Origin: Bryobacterales bacterium
GTDB taxonomy: Bacteria > Acidobacteriota > Terriglobia > Bryobacterales > Bryobacteraceae
Length of the DNA stretch: 34,170 nucleotides
Direction: 5' to 3'
Assembly: GCA_003167255.1 (NCBI GenBank)
Contig: PMTR01000017.1
Location: forward strand, 1 to 34,170
Every line of letters starts with the position of its first letter. Within the stretch, counting starts at the first letter, position 1. Made by a program: the position numbers and the translations under genes. Below, piece after piece: positions 1-7,633 of this stretch. The notes beneath the pieces are model-generated. The model was not told the origin of the DNA and searched no databases. It saw only the letters and a list, made by a program, of their open reading frames with translations.

Positions 1-84
1 GGTGCGCGAAGCCCTGCTTTACCGTGGGGCAGGCGCTTTCGCCTGCCAACCGATTCTTTCACAGCTTCTTACGCTCGCGGTTCC
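1..84. repeat. Composite dispersed repeat, copy 1 (family A hairpin plus family C tag)
   Basis: Positions 1-66 closely match 19300-19366. The core is a perfect 8-bp hairpin, GGCAGGCG-CTTT-CGCCTGCC at 28-47, preceded by GTGG. Positions 65-84 carry a degenerate copy of the family C tag (TTACGCTCGCGG). The element lies just past the stop codon of the PEP-CTERM gene, and copy 2 likewise lies just past the stop of a minus-strand gene, so a terminator role is plausible. The copies and the palindrome are seen directly; the function is inferred. Confidence 0.8.
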
Positions 85-113
85 GTGCTGAGCAGTCGGC
101 AGCCTCTTCCGAC

Positions 114-800
114 CTACGCGATTCTGCGCTTGCGCAGCGCAATCCCGATCGCGGCCAGGCCGGCCAGCATCATCCCGATGGTGGATGGCTCGGGCGTGGA
201 GCCGCCGTCCGTCACCAGAGTTCCGTTCACGCTGAAGATCAGAGATGGGTGATCTGCGCCTGGTGAATACCCAACGTAACTGCTGGCGGGTGAAAACGCC
301 GCAATGGAACCCGACAGGACGACGTCCCATCCTTGAGTGACTCCCGTGCCCAAACTCTGCAATGACGGGTATGTTTCGGACCAATAGAGCGCGTTACCCC
401 CAGTGATTGGGTTTGGGTCGATCAGCAGAAAATAGGTGCCGGGGCCAAGCGTGAGTCCGGAGAACAAAGGAGTCATCGTATTGATCGGCGGATTGCTCGA
501 AACCGAGATGGCGAAGGGCACGGTGACTTCGTTGGCGGCTGTGGTTAAGGGCGAGGGGCCAAGCTGTGTCATTAGATAAGCGGTACCAGTAGCAATGTCG
601 TGACCATCCCCGCTGGACACGTCGGCGCCGATACTGACGCTGGAATAGGTCGCGGTTTGGGTCCAGGTTACGGCCCGCCAACCGGTGGCCGAGCCGGTTG
701 AGCCGGCGCTATACAGATCCTGGACAATGACCCCTCCAAATGCCTGCCCCGCCAGTAGAGCGGCCGTAGCGGCAAAGGAGAAGATACGCGTTGTGTTCAT
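114..800 (-). CDS. PEP-CTERM sorting domain protein
   Basis: A 228-residue exported protein. It has an N-terminal signal peptide (about residues 1-22, charged MNTTR then a hydrophobic run ending QAFGG), a central Gly/Ser/Thr-rich beta-type region, and a C-terminal PEP-CTERM signal: PEPSTIG, a hydrophobic stretch (MMLAGLAAIGIAL) and the basic end RKRRIA. In this family the tail is recognised by an exosortase, which removes it and releases or anchors the protein at the envelope; such proteins are often linked to exopolysaccharide or biofilm. The ATG at 800 has a perfect AGGAGG six bases upstream, which fixes the start. The middle resembles the loosely defined choice-of-anchor domains but I cannot assign a ligand. 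No exosortase gene is in the window. Confidence 0.88.
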   Translation of the reverse strand: MNTTRIFSFAATAALLAGQAFGGVIVQDLYSAGSTGSATGWRAVTWTQTATYSSVSIGADVSSGDGHDIATGTAYLMTQLGPSPLTTAANEVTVPFAISVSSNPPINTMTPLFSGLTLGPGTYFLLIDPNPITGGNALYWSETYPSLQSLGTGVTQGWDVVLSGSIAAFSPASSYVGYSPGADHPSLIFSVNGTLVTDGGSTPEPSTIGMMLAGLAAIGIALRKRRIA

Positions 801-1001
801 GGTTTCCTCCTAGAATCGCGTCCCGATGATGGCCGCCGTAAGTCGGGATTCTCCGAACTTGTTCCCGCCGCTCGCGGCGGAAGAGCCGAGGCCGGTGTAC
901 TCGATTGTTTTCAGCATCCGCATCTCCCCTGGCAGCCAGGATTAGACTCTAACGCGTCTGCCGCCGTTCGCCAAGAGCATGAATGTGCGCCCCGCCGGGG
1001 C

Positions 1002-1649
1002 TCAAATCACGCCCTTCCGGATGGCCTTGGAAACCGCCTCCGACCGCGAGTGCACGTGCAGCTTTTCGTAAATCCCTCGAATGTGATTGCGCACCGTGTT
1101 GGCCGTGATGCCCAACCGCTCCGCCAGGGCCGTGTAGCTGTAGCCTTCGGCGAGCAGGCCCAGCACGCTCAACTCGCGCGGCGAAAGACCGTGGCCGGCG
1201 GATTTACGCGGCACGCCGGTCTGCTGGAAGAGGGTGACAACGCGGCGGGCGATCTCGGGCGTCATGGGCGCTCCGCCCTGGTGCGCTTCGGCGATGGCCT
1301 CCAGCAGGCGCGCCGGCGGAGTCTTCTTCAGCAGATAACCGCAGGCGCCATTGCAGATGGATTCGAACACGTGGTCCTGAGCGTCGAACACGGTCAGCAT
1401 CACGATCTGCACGCCGGGGTGCTTCTCAAGCAGCAGCTTGACGCCTTCCGTGCCGGACACTCCGGGCAGGTTAATGTCCAGCAGGATCACGTGGGGAGCA
1501 AGATAGGGCAGCCGCAAGGCTTCTTCCACGCTGCGGAATTGGCCCACGCACTCGTATCCCGATGTGCCGCCGATCAGCAGCGCCAGTCCCTGCCTGGTAG
1601 TGCGGTCGTCTTCGACGATGGCTACTCGAATCGCGCCGCCGCCCGCCAT
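1002..1649 (-). CDS. NarL/FixJ-type response regulator
   Basis: A 215-residue two-component response regulator. The receiver domain (about residues 5-125) has the acidic cluster VEDD, the phosphoacceptor Asp58 (ILLDINLPG), a Thr near 86 (MLTVF) and Lys108. The LuxR-type helix-turn-helix covers about 155-209 (LSPRELSVLGLLAEG...NTVRNHIRGIYEKL). It should bind DNA when phosphorylated by the adjacent propeller histidine kinase, encoded upstream on the same strand. The open frame runs up to 1715, but its first codon is a TTG inside a dispersed palindromic repeat. The ATG at 1649, with GGAAG about 10 bases upstream, places the receiver fold at the usual distance from the N-terminus; ATG 1691 is the alternative. 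Targets are unknown. Confidence 0.9.
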   Translation of the reverse strand: MAGGGAIRVAIVEDDRTTRQGLALLIGGTSGYECVGQFRSVEEALRLPYLAPHVILLDINLPGVSGTEGVKLLLEKHPGVQIVMLTVFDAQDHVFESICNGACGYLLKKTPPARLLEAIAEAHQGGAPMTPEIARRVVTLFQQTGVPRKSAGHGLSPRELSVLGLLAEGYSYTALAERLGITANTVRNHIRGIYEKLHVHSRSEAVSKAIRKGVI

Positions 1650-1698
1650 TGGTTCTTGCTCTTCCACGTTGGCTCTTTCGTGGCCTGTCATTCCTCGC

Positions 1699-1742
1699 CG
1701 GAGTGGGGCGGCCAATTCTGGCCGCAGCCGGCTTCAGCCGGC
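1699..1742. repeat. Dispersed double-hairpin element, family B, copy 1
   Basis: Two adjacent stem-loops: CGGCCA...TGGCCG at 1709-1724, and GCCGGC-TTCA-GCCGGC at 1727-1742. The 5' part (GGAGTGGGGCGGCCAATTCT) is identical to the copy at 6537-6581. Hairpin 2 differs from the other copy at the fifth base pair, G-C here against C-G there, so pairing is kept. It lies between the histidine kinase and response regulator genes. Confidence 0.8.
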
Positions 1743-1824
1743 TTCCGGTGCTGCCCAGCCCGCCCGTCGACATCCAGGCTCCCCCACTTTTTCATGAGAT
1801 TTCGCGGGCCGCAGGCCTTCTGCA

Positions 1825-1855
1825 ACAGACGACAAAAACCGATCGTCTGTCCCAC
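1825..1855. repeat. Dispersed hairpin, family A (long-loop variant)
   Basis: ACAGACGA at 1825-1832 pairs with TCGTCTGT at 1843-1850 around a 10-base loop (CAAAAACCGA), followed by CCCAC. The same stem and loop recur at 9092-9122. Read on the minus strand it begins GTGGGACAGACG, the same head as the short-loop copies. It lies just past the stop codon of the histidine kinase gene (1874), between kinase and regulator. Confidence 0.75.
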
Positions 1856-1873
1856 CCTCAACAGCATTCCTCA

Positions 1874-4039
1874 TTAACCTCCATTCCACCAGCCGCGCGA
1901 TAGAGCATACTTGTGCGCCCCGGCTATGGGGAAGCGCAACCTCACTTCCGTCCCGCCGCCCGAGGCGGGTGCGACTTCGAAGGCTCCGCCGAGCGCCTTG
2001 GCGCGGGCGCGCATGTTGGCCAGGCCGTTGCCGTTTTCCGGCTCGGGCTCGGGGAGCCCGCGGCCATCGTCGCGAACCTCCACCGAGCATTCGCCGTGGA
2101 GCACCCCGATGGCCACCGTAACGCGGGAGCAGCGGGCGTGGCGGGCAGCGTTATGCACCGCCTCTTTCACCATGAGAAACACGTTGCGCCGCTGGTCCGG
2201 CGACATGGCGAGGCCTTCCAACTCCGGCGGCGCGTCCAGGCTCCACGCAATGCTCCGCGGCTCCAACATCTCGCCGGCGGACTGGCGGATGCGCCGCAGC
2301 AGGCTCCGCATGTCGTCGCGGCGGGGATCGATGGCCCACACGATATCGCTCATTCCGTCCACCAGCCCGCGCGCGGTTTCGGCGATCTCCGCCAGACGCT
2401 GGCCCGGCTCGGACTGCGCCAGCCCGGCCTGCCGGTTGACGATCTCGCTGAGGATGGCCACGCGGGACAGGCTGGCGCCGAGGTCGTCGTGCAGGTCGGT
2501 GGCGATTCGCGTGCGAACGCGCTCGAGCTCGATCCGGCGCGCGAGATGGTAGCGGTGCGCGCCATGGACCAGCAACGCGAGCGCCGCGGCCGCCAGCGAA
2601 ACGAACCACCACTGGCGCCACAGCGGAGGCAGAATCTGAAAGGCCACTTCCGCGGGCGCCGCGCTGGCCACGCCTCCCACGGTCACCGCGCGCACCAGGA
2701 AGCGGTACTTGCCGGGAGGAAGGCTGGCGTAGTTCACGGAGCGCGGCGTGGAGGGCGCGCTCCACCGTGCGTCCGCGCCATCCAGCTTGTACTCATACTG
2801 CAGCCCTTCACCCAGACCGGCAAATTCGATATGCATCTGCCGTTGATCCGGTTGCAGGCGCAAGCCGGCCAGGCGCTCCACACCGGGATCCGCCACGGCG
2901 CGCGGCTCGCCATTGATATTCAGCCCGGTGATGTATACCGCGGGCGCGGCCACGGTGGTTGCCGGAGCCGGCGCCATCCTGGAGAGGCCCATGGTGGCGC
3001 CGAACCACATAACGCCCTGGCGGTCCTGGTAAATCGAGGAGATCATCCCGTTGGCAAGGCCGTCCGCGGTGGAGTAGTGCTTGAAGTTGCCGCTGGCGGG
3101 ATCCAGCCGGTCCAGGCCGCGCGCGGTCCCGGCGTAAATCCGTCCCATCCGGTCTTCTCCGATGCGGCGCACCGCAACGCTGGACAGCCCCTGCGCGGTG
3201 GTGTAGGTCGCGAAGCGCGGGCTGGCTGCCGTGGGATCGTCGCTGCGGCCCAGACCGCTGTCGCCGGAGGCCACCCAGAGCCGCCCGGCGTGATCCACGA
3301 ACAACGCTGAAATCCAGCCGGCCGGGATGACACCGGACGCGCTGAAGCGCTGGAACCGGCCGTCGCGATAACGCAGCAGGCCGCAGGGTTTGCCAGTGTT
3401 GACATCGTTGCTGAAGCCGATCCACAGGTTGCCCGCGCGATCCTCCGCGTAGGCCGAAGCGTACCCAGGCACGTCGTCTTGCGTATAGTGGTGCAATCGC
3501 CCCGTGGCGCGCTCCCACCGGCTGGGACCACCGCCGTTGCCAATGCCGGTGATCCAGATATCGCCGCGCGAGTCTTCAAACAGGCGGAAGATGTCGTTGG
3601 CAGGCAGTCCGTCGCGGACTGTGTACACGGCTTTCGGCGGCGTGTGTGCGAGCTGCTCGAACGCGGCCAGGCGGGGAAAGCGGCACACCCCTTCGCCGGT
3701 CGCAATCCACCACTCGCCCGCACGGTCCCGCAGGGCGCTCTGACCCGACGCCCAACCGAAGTAGCGCATGGCCGGTGGATAGAGCGGGCGAACGGATGTG
3801 AATACGCCGCCCGCATAGCGGTGCAGCAGAATGCTGGAGGTCTCATTGGAGACGGCATACAAATCGCCGCCGCTTTCGAGCAGCTCGGTGATGGAGCGGC
3901 TGCCCATTCCTTCGGCGGCGGTGAACGTGGCGAAGCCGTCGCGCGCGATGCGCGCCAGTCCGTGATCCACGCCGGCCCAGAGGTTGCCATCGCGGTCCTC
4001 GTTGAGCGCCAGCACGGCCGCGTCCACTGATTCCTTCAC
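1874..4039 (-). CDS. Propeller sensor histidine kinase, C-terminal part (frameshifted gene)
   Basis: This frame continues the sensor begun in the next feature after a one-base frame change near 4027-4040. It encodes the second run of beta-propeller blades (motifs such as EDRDGNLWAG, EDRAGNLWIG, QDRQGVMWFG), a Y_Y_Y domain (YEYKLDGADARW ... LPPGKYRFLVRA), one transmembrane helix (WWFVSLAAAALALLVHG), a HisKA_3 dimerisation domain with the phosphoacceptor His (ATDLHDDLGASLSR, His codon 2489-2491), and a C-terminal HATPase with N-box (EAVHNAARHA) and G-box (DDGRGLPE, NGLANMRARA). It should phosphorylate the response regulator at 1002-1649. The frame stays open up to 4252, but residues upstream of about 4039 are out of frame with the homology. 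GTG 4039 is a nominal start only. Confidence 0.82.
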   Translation of the reverse strand: MKESVDAAVLALNEDRDGNLWAGVDHGLARIARDGFATFTAAEGMGSRSITELLESGGDLYAVSNETSSILLHRYAGGVFTSVRPLYPPAMRYFGWASGQSALRDRAGEWWIATGEGVCRFPRLAAFEQLAHTPPKAVYTVRDGLPANDIFRLFEDSRGDIWITGIGNGGGPSRWERATGRLHHYTQDDVPGYASAYAEDRAGNLWIGFSNDVNTGKPCGLLRYRDGRFQRFSASGVIPAGWISALFVDHAGRLWVASGDSGLGRSDDPTAASPRFATYTTAQGLSSVAVRRIGEDRMGRIYAGTARGLDRLDPASGNFKHYSTADGLANGMISSIYQDRQGVMWFGATMGLSRMAPAPATTVAAPAVYITGLNINGEPRAVADPGVERLAGLRLQPDQRQMHIEFAGLGEGLQYEYKLDGADARWSAPSTPRSVNYASLPPGKYRFLVRAVTVGGVASAAPAEVAFQILPPLWRQWWFVSLAAAALALLVHGAHRYHLARRIELERVRTRIATDLHDDLGASLSRVAILSEIVNRQAGLAQSEPGQRLAEIAETARGLVDGMSDIVWAIDPRRDDMRSLLRRIRQSAGEMLEPRSIAWSLDAPPELEGLAMSPDQRRNVFLMVKEAVHNAARHARCSRVTVAIGVLHGECSVEVRDDGRGLPEPEPENGNGLANMRARAKALGGAFEVAPASGGGTEVRLRFPIAGAHKYALSRGWWNGG

Positions 4040-4916
4040 CGGCCGAATAGTTGCGGAAACGCTCGCCGATGCGCTCACTGAGCGCCGCCGCGGTGCCCAC
4101 CCAGAGCGTGCCGCCGGCCGATTGGAAAACGGAATGCACGCGCGCGCTGGCGAGCCCGTCGGCGACGCCATAGACACGTTCCAGGCGTGGCGACGCGCCA
4201 TCGATGGCGACGCGCCACAGGCCGGATAAAGTCGCCGCCCACAGACGGCCATCGCGGTCGATGCAGAGCGCGTTCACGGTATCGTGGGGCGGACCACCGG
4301 GCGAGCTGTCGAAGCAGGCGACACCGCCATCGGGCGCCCGGCGGCACAGCCCGCCGCTGGTGCCGGCCCAGATGTTGCCGGAGCCATCTTCAGCCAGCGA
4401 CCTCACCGCCCAGGCGCTGGGAAATCCCGCGCCCTCCCAGTGCGGCTGTGGATGCGGGCCACCGGGGTTCTGGATGCGATAGAGGCCGCCCGGCGCGCCG
4501 GCCCATACGTTTCCCGACCGATCCTCGAGCAGCGCGAAAACGGTGCCGGGCACGCCCAGGGACACGAACTTTCGCGGCGATCCGAGCGGCGCGGCCGGGT
4601 CCAGCCGGGCCAGGCCGTCGTCAGTCCCGGCCAGGTAGACGCCCTGCCGTGTCTGCAGAAACGCGTTGACCGAGCGGTGCGGCAGCCCCTGCGCCGATCC
4701 ATAATTCACGAACCCGTAGCCATCGAAGCGGGAGAGACCTTCGGCGGTGCAGAACCACAGAAACCCGCGTGAATCCGGCACGATGCAGTTGACGGCGTCG
4801 CGCGCCAGGCCGTCGGCCGTGGTGTAGATTCGCACTGGCAGTTGCGTGGCGAAGCCGCTCACGCCAAGACATACCACCAAGCAGGCGGTAAGTCCCTTCC
4901 CGGTAAAGTCGCGCAT
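3843..4916 (-). CDS. Propeller sensor histidine kinase, N-terminal part (frameshifted gene)
   Basis: The N-terminal half of a hybrid-type periplasmic sensor. ATG 4916 opens a signal peptide (MRDFTGKGLTACLVVCLGV, then GFATQLPV), followed by about six propeller repeats with the pattern acidic-x-x-G-x-L/V-W-x-G-T-x-x-GL (for example EDRSGNVWAG, EDGSGNIWAG, QSAGGTLWVG). Homology stops near 4030 at YSAGEGI, after which this frame reads Arg/Gly-rich nonsense to a stop at 3843. The sequence that should follow (VDAAVLALNEDRDG) lies one base over, in the neighbouring frame. Restoring the frame gives one protein of roughly 1,010 residues with about 13-14 blades, i.e. two seven-bladed propellers, then Y_Y_Y, a membrane helix and the kinase. 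The frame break may be a real mutation or a sequencing/assembly error. Confidence 0.8.
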   Translation of the reverse strand: MRDFTGKGLTACLVVCLGVSGFATQLPVRIYTTADGLARDAVNCIVPDSRGFLWFCTAEGLSRFDGYGFVNYGSAQGLPHRSVNAFLQTRQGVYLAGTDDGLARLDPAAPLGSPRKFVSLGVPGTVFALLEDRSGNVWAGAPGGLYRIQNPGGPHPQPHWEGAGFPSAWAVRSLAEDGSGNIWAGTSGGLCRRAPDGGVACFDSSPGGPPHDTVNALCIDRDGRLWAATLSGLWRVAIDGASPRLERVYGVADGLASARVHSVFQSAGGTLWVGTAAALSERIGERFRNYSAGEGISGRGRAGAQRGPRWQPLGRRGSRTGAHRARRLRHVHRRRRNGQPLHHRAARKRRRFVCRLQ

Positions 4917-5203
4917 GCCGCGGTTCTTCAGTATAGCCGGGTGGAGAGGCTGTCTGCCTGGAGGGAACTCCCACCATTCTCGCAAAGACCGGGGACAGAT
5001 TGGTCCTCGCGCGCAGTGCTACGTCACGCAAGGGTGGGGGTCCCCACCCAGCGGTTTGCGGTAAAAGACGCTTGTTTCAGAGGCGGTGCCGACAATAACC
5101 CCGAATTCGTTCATAAGAGTGTTGGATTTTACGATATTGGCATGTGGAAATCCACGTGCAAGGGTGGCCCTCGAATCCCGTGGAAATCCAGGAGGATACA
5201 CCT

Positions 5204-6514
5204 GTGGATAACGAAACTCTAACGATTACAGACAATCGGACTGACCAGACTTATACCGTACCGATCTCCCGTGGCACCATCCGCGCCATGGACCTGCGCC
5301 AGATCAAGACCGGCGCCGACGATTTCGGCCTGATGACCTACGATCCGGCCTTCATGAATACCGCCTCCTGCCAGAGCGCGATCACGTATCTGGACGGCGA
5401 TAAGGGGATTCTGCGTTATCGCGGTTACCCGATCGAGCAACTGGCCGAGAACTGCACGTTCCTGGAGGTGGCCTACCTCCTGCTCAACGGCGAACTTCCG
5501 ACCGAGGACGAACTGGGGAGTTGGAACCGCGAAGTGTTGCGGCACACCATGATCCACGAGAAGCTGAAGAAAGTCATGGAAGGCTTCAACTACGATGCGC
5601 ATCCCATGGGCATGCTGATGGGTGCGGTGGCGGCGCTCTCCACGTTCTATCCCGATGCGCGGAATATCTTCGACCCGGCCAGCCGGAACGAACAGATCTC
5701 GCGGCTGATCGGCAAGATGCCGACCATCGCGGCGTATGCGTACCGTCACCGGCTGGGCCTGCCGTACGTGTATCCGGATCCGGAGCTTTGCTACACGAAG
5801 AACTACATGAACATGCTGTGGAAGCGGACGGAGCCGAAGTACGCCGCCAACCCGGTGATCGCGCACGCGTTGGAAGTGTTGTTTATCCTGCATGCGGATC
5901 ACGAGCAGAATTGTTCCACCAACACCATGCGGGCGGTGGGCAGCTCGCACGCCGACCCGTACGCCACCACCGCCGCGGCCATCGCCGCGCTGTGGGGCCC
6001 GCTGCACGGCGGAGCCAACGAAGAAGTGCTGCGCATGCTGGACGAAATCGGCAAGGTCAGCGAGATCCCGGGCTTCATCGCTCAAGTGAAGGACGGCAAG
6101 CGCAAGCTGATGGGGTTCGGGCACCGGGTGTACAAGAACTACGATCCGCGCGCCCGCATCATCAAGCGCGTGGCTGAACAGGTGTTCGAGGTAACCGGAC
6201 GCAATCCGAAGCTGGACATTGCGCTGGAGCTGGAAAAGATTGCTCTGTCGGACGAGTACTTCATCAAGCGGAAGCTCTACCCGAACGTGGATTTTTACTC
6301 GGGCATCATCTACCAGGCGATGGGGTTCACGCCGGACCAGTTCACTGTGCTGTTTGCGATTCCGCGGACCGTGGGGTGGCTGGCGCAGTGGCAGGAACTG
6401 CTGGGGGACGCGGACCAGAAGATCGCCCGGCCGCGCCAGGTTTACATCGGCCAGGATGCGCGCGATGTCGTGCCCTTCGCCCAGCGGGGCAAGCTCCAGA
6501 CGGTTACGGCGTAG
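5204..6514 (+). CDS. gltA: Citrate synthase
   Basis: Condenses oxaloacetate and acetyl-CoA to citrate, the entry step of the TCA cycle. The match to GltA-type enzymes is strong along the whole length: FMNTASCQSAITYLDGDKGI, LRYRGYPIEQLAE, and the catalytic triad in conserved contexts: His in WGPLHGGANEE, His in GFGHRVYKNYDPRA, and Asp in NVDFYSGIIYQAMGF. The open frame extends back to an ATG at 5144, but the GTG at 5204 has a perfect GGAGG at 5191-5195, eight bases upstream, and gives 436 residues, the usual length. The extra residues from 5144 have no family counterpart. The gene is monocistronic: divergent from the histidine kinase and convergent with the dinB-like gene, with a family B hairpin element between the two stop codons. 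Confidence 0.97.
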   Translation: MDNETLTITDNRTDQTYTVPISRGTIRAMDLRQIKTGADDFGLMTYDPAFMNTASCQSAITYLDGDKGILRYRGYPIEQLAENCTFLEVAYLLLNGELPTEDELGSWNREVLRHTMIHEKLKKVMEGFNYDAHPMGMLMGAVAALSTFYPDARNIFDPASRNEQISRLIGKMPTIAAYAYRHRLGLPYVYPDPELCYTKNYMNMLWKRTEPKYAANPVIAHALEVLFILHADHEQNCSTNTMRAVGSSHADPYATTAAAIAALWGPLHGGANEEVLRMLDEIGKVSEIPGFIAQVKDGKRKLMGFGHRVYKNYDPRARIIKRVAEQVFEVTGRNPKLDIALELEKIALSDEYFIKRKLYPNVDFYSGIIYQAMGFTPDQFTVLFAIPRTVGWLAQWQELLGDADQKIARPRQVYIGQDARDVVPFAQRGKLQTVTA

Positions 6515-6536
6515 CCTCTGTCGGGCCGCCGCGCCG

Positions 6537-6581
6537 GCGGAGTGGGGCGGCCAATTCTGGCCGCAGCCGCCTTCAGGCGGC
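6537..6581. repeat. Dispersed double-hairpin element, family B, copy 2
   Basis: Hairpins CGGCCA...TGGCCG (6548-6563) and GCCGCC-TTCA-GGCGGC (6566-6581). It fills the gap between the gltA stop (6514) and the stop codon of the convergent dinB-like gene (6582), ending one base before the latter. A bidirectional terminator is likely. There is no long T-tract, so this is inferred from position and structure. Confidence 0.8.
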
Positions 6582-7097
6582 TTATCTTCCGCCGCTGCGG
6601 TCGCTCGACGGCGGCACCATGTTTTTCAGGCGGAAGTAGACCGAAATATAGCCGTACTCCTCTTCGCTGTGGGCGACATCGACGATCAGTGTGCCCAGCT
6701 TGGAACGCTGGCCCACCATTTCAGTGGCATTGGCATCGGTGATGCTGTCCCACGCCTTATCGCATTCCGCGTAGGATGCCGCGAGCGCCGCTACCAGGTC
6801 GGCCTTGGTCTTCTTGGTGGCGGCGTCTCCCGCCTTGCGCGGACCCGTCACCGAGCTGCAGAAGCCGGTTTGATGGTCGGCTACGTGGGCCACCATTTCG
6901 CCGAACGAGCGGATTTCCGGCACCGGTTTGAAGCTGTAATTCTCTTCCGGCATGGATGCCGCGACCTTGGTCCAGTAGCCTTTGTATTGGGTGTAGGCCC
7001 GTTTCATTTCGCCGATCAACGGGTTGGTGGTTTGCGCCTGTAGCCCGGCGGCGCCGGCCAGCGACGCGGCCACAATCAGCAGAGCAGTGCGGTTCAT
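6582..7097 (-). CDS. Exported DinB-like protein
   Basis: A 171-residue protein with a signal peptide (MNRTALLIVAASLAGAAGLQAQ) followed by a DinB/YfiT-type four-helix domain. Candidate metal ligands are His71, His75 (MVAHVADHQ) and His143 (DVAHSEEEYGY), the three-His pattern of the superfamily. Typical N-terminal features are present (YWTKVAASMPEENYSFKP). Most family members are cytoplasmic thiol-dependent transferases or hydrolases, so the signal peptide marks the exported subgroup, whose substrate is unknown. ATG 7097 has GGAG about eight bases upstream; the longer open frame to 7598 overlaps the NUDIX gene and is spurious. The gene lies 29 bases after the NUDIX gene and may share its transcript. 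Confidence 0.85.
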   Translation of the reverse strand: MNRTALLIVAASLAGAAGLQAQTTNPLIGEMKRAYTQYKGYWTKVAASMPEENYSFKPVPEIRSFGEMVAHVADHQTGFCSSVTGPRKAGDAATKKTKADLVAALAASYAECDKAWDSITDANATEMVGQRSKLGTLIVDVAHSEEEYGYISVYFRLKNMVPPSSDRSGGR

Positions 7098-7126
7098 GTG
7101 CGATCTCCTTTTCAACGCGAATTCTA

Positions 7127-7633
7127 TCACCGTGACGCCAGCCACTCCCTGAGCAGCCGGTAGGTGAAGCCCCAGAGCGGCACGCCGTTCAAGTCCATCG
7201 AGGGGAACTGGTGGCCAGCGGGTAAGCCCGGTACGGATTGCAGCGAGTGTCGCGCGGGGTCCTGCAGCATCCTTACCGGCACCCACAGCGCTTCCACGGC
7301 TTCGCGCGGATCGAGCACGGTGGGCAGTGGTTCCGCTACCGGGAAAACGAACGGCGCCACCGTCAAGTATGGTCCGGCGGCGCGGCCGGCAACGGTGGGC
7401 GGGAGCGCCGTTTCCAGGCTCTCCCGCTCCAACCGGATGCCGCATTCTTCGTCGAGCTCGCGCAGCGCCGTGTGGAGCAGGTCGGGATCCGCGGGATCGC
7501 GGCGCCCACCCGGAAAGGACCAGTGGCCCGACCACGGGTCGTCCTTCCGCTCCGCGCGCCGGATGAGCAGGATGGATTCTTCGGGAGACCGCGCGCACAC
7601 AATCGCAACTGCCGCTTCCGGTTCCGCCGTCAT
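7127..7633 (-). CDS. NUDIX hydrolase, CoA-pyrophosphatase-like
   Basis: A 168-residue NUDIX hydrolase, a family that cleaves nucleoside diphosphates linked to other groups. The Nudix box is FPGGRRDPADPDLLHTALRE continuing LDEECGI; the catalytic REL-DEE-G core is intact. The GGR-x-D-x-x-D form and the preceding WSGHWSFPGG resemble the NudL/CoA-pyrophosphatase subgroup, but substrate cannot be fixed from sequence alone. The start ATG at 7633 overlaps the stop of the upstream M20 amidohydrolase by four bases (ATGA), which suggests translational coupling in one operon. Confidence 0.88.
   Translation of the reverse strand: MTAEPEAAVAIVCARSPEESILLIRRAERKDDPWSGHWSFPGGRRDPADPDLLHTALRELDEECGIRLERESLETALPPTVAGRAAGPYLTVAPFVFPVAEPLPTVLDPREAVEALWVPVRMLQDPARHSLQSVPGLPAGHQFPSMDLNGVPLWGFTYRLLREWLASR

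Noticed and set aside
1650-1715. N-terminal extension of the response regulator
   Set aside because: It begins with TTG inside a dispersed repeat; ATG 1649 fits the receiver domain start.
1913-3310. 465-codon plus-strand ORF opposite the histidine kinase
   Set aside because: It is antisense to conserved kinase motifs and has no recognisable domain; a shadow of high-GC coding DNA.
5144-5203. 20-residue N-terminal extension of citrate synthase
   Set aside because: A perfect GGAGG precedes GTG 5204 and the family has no such extension.
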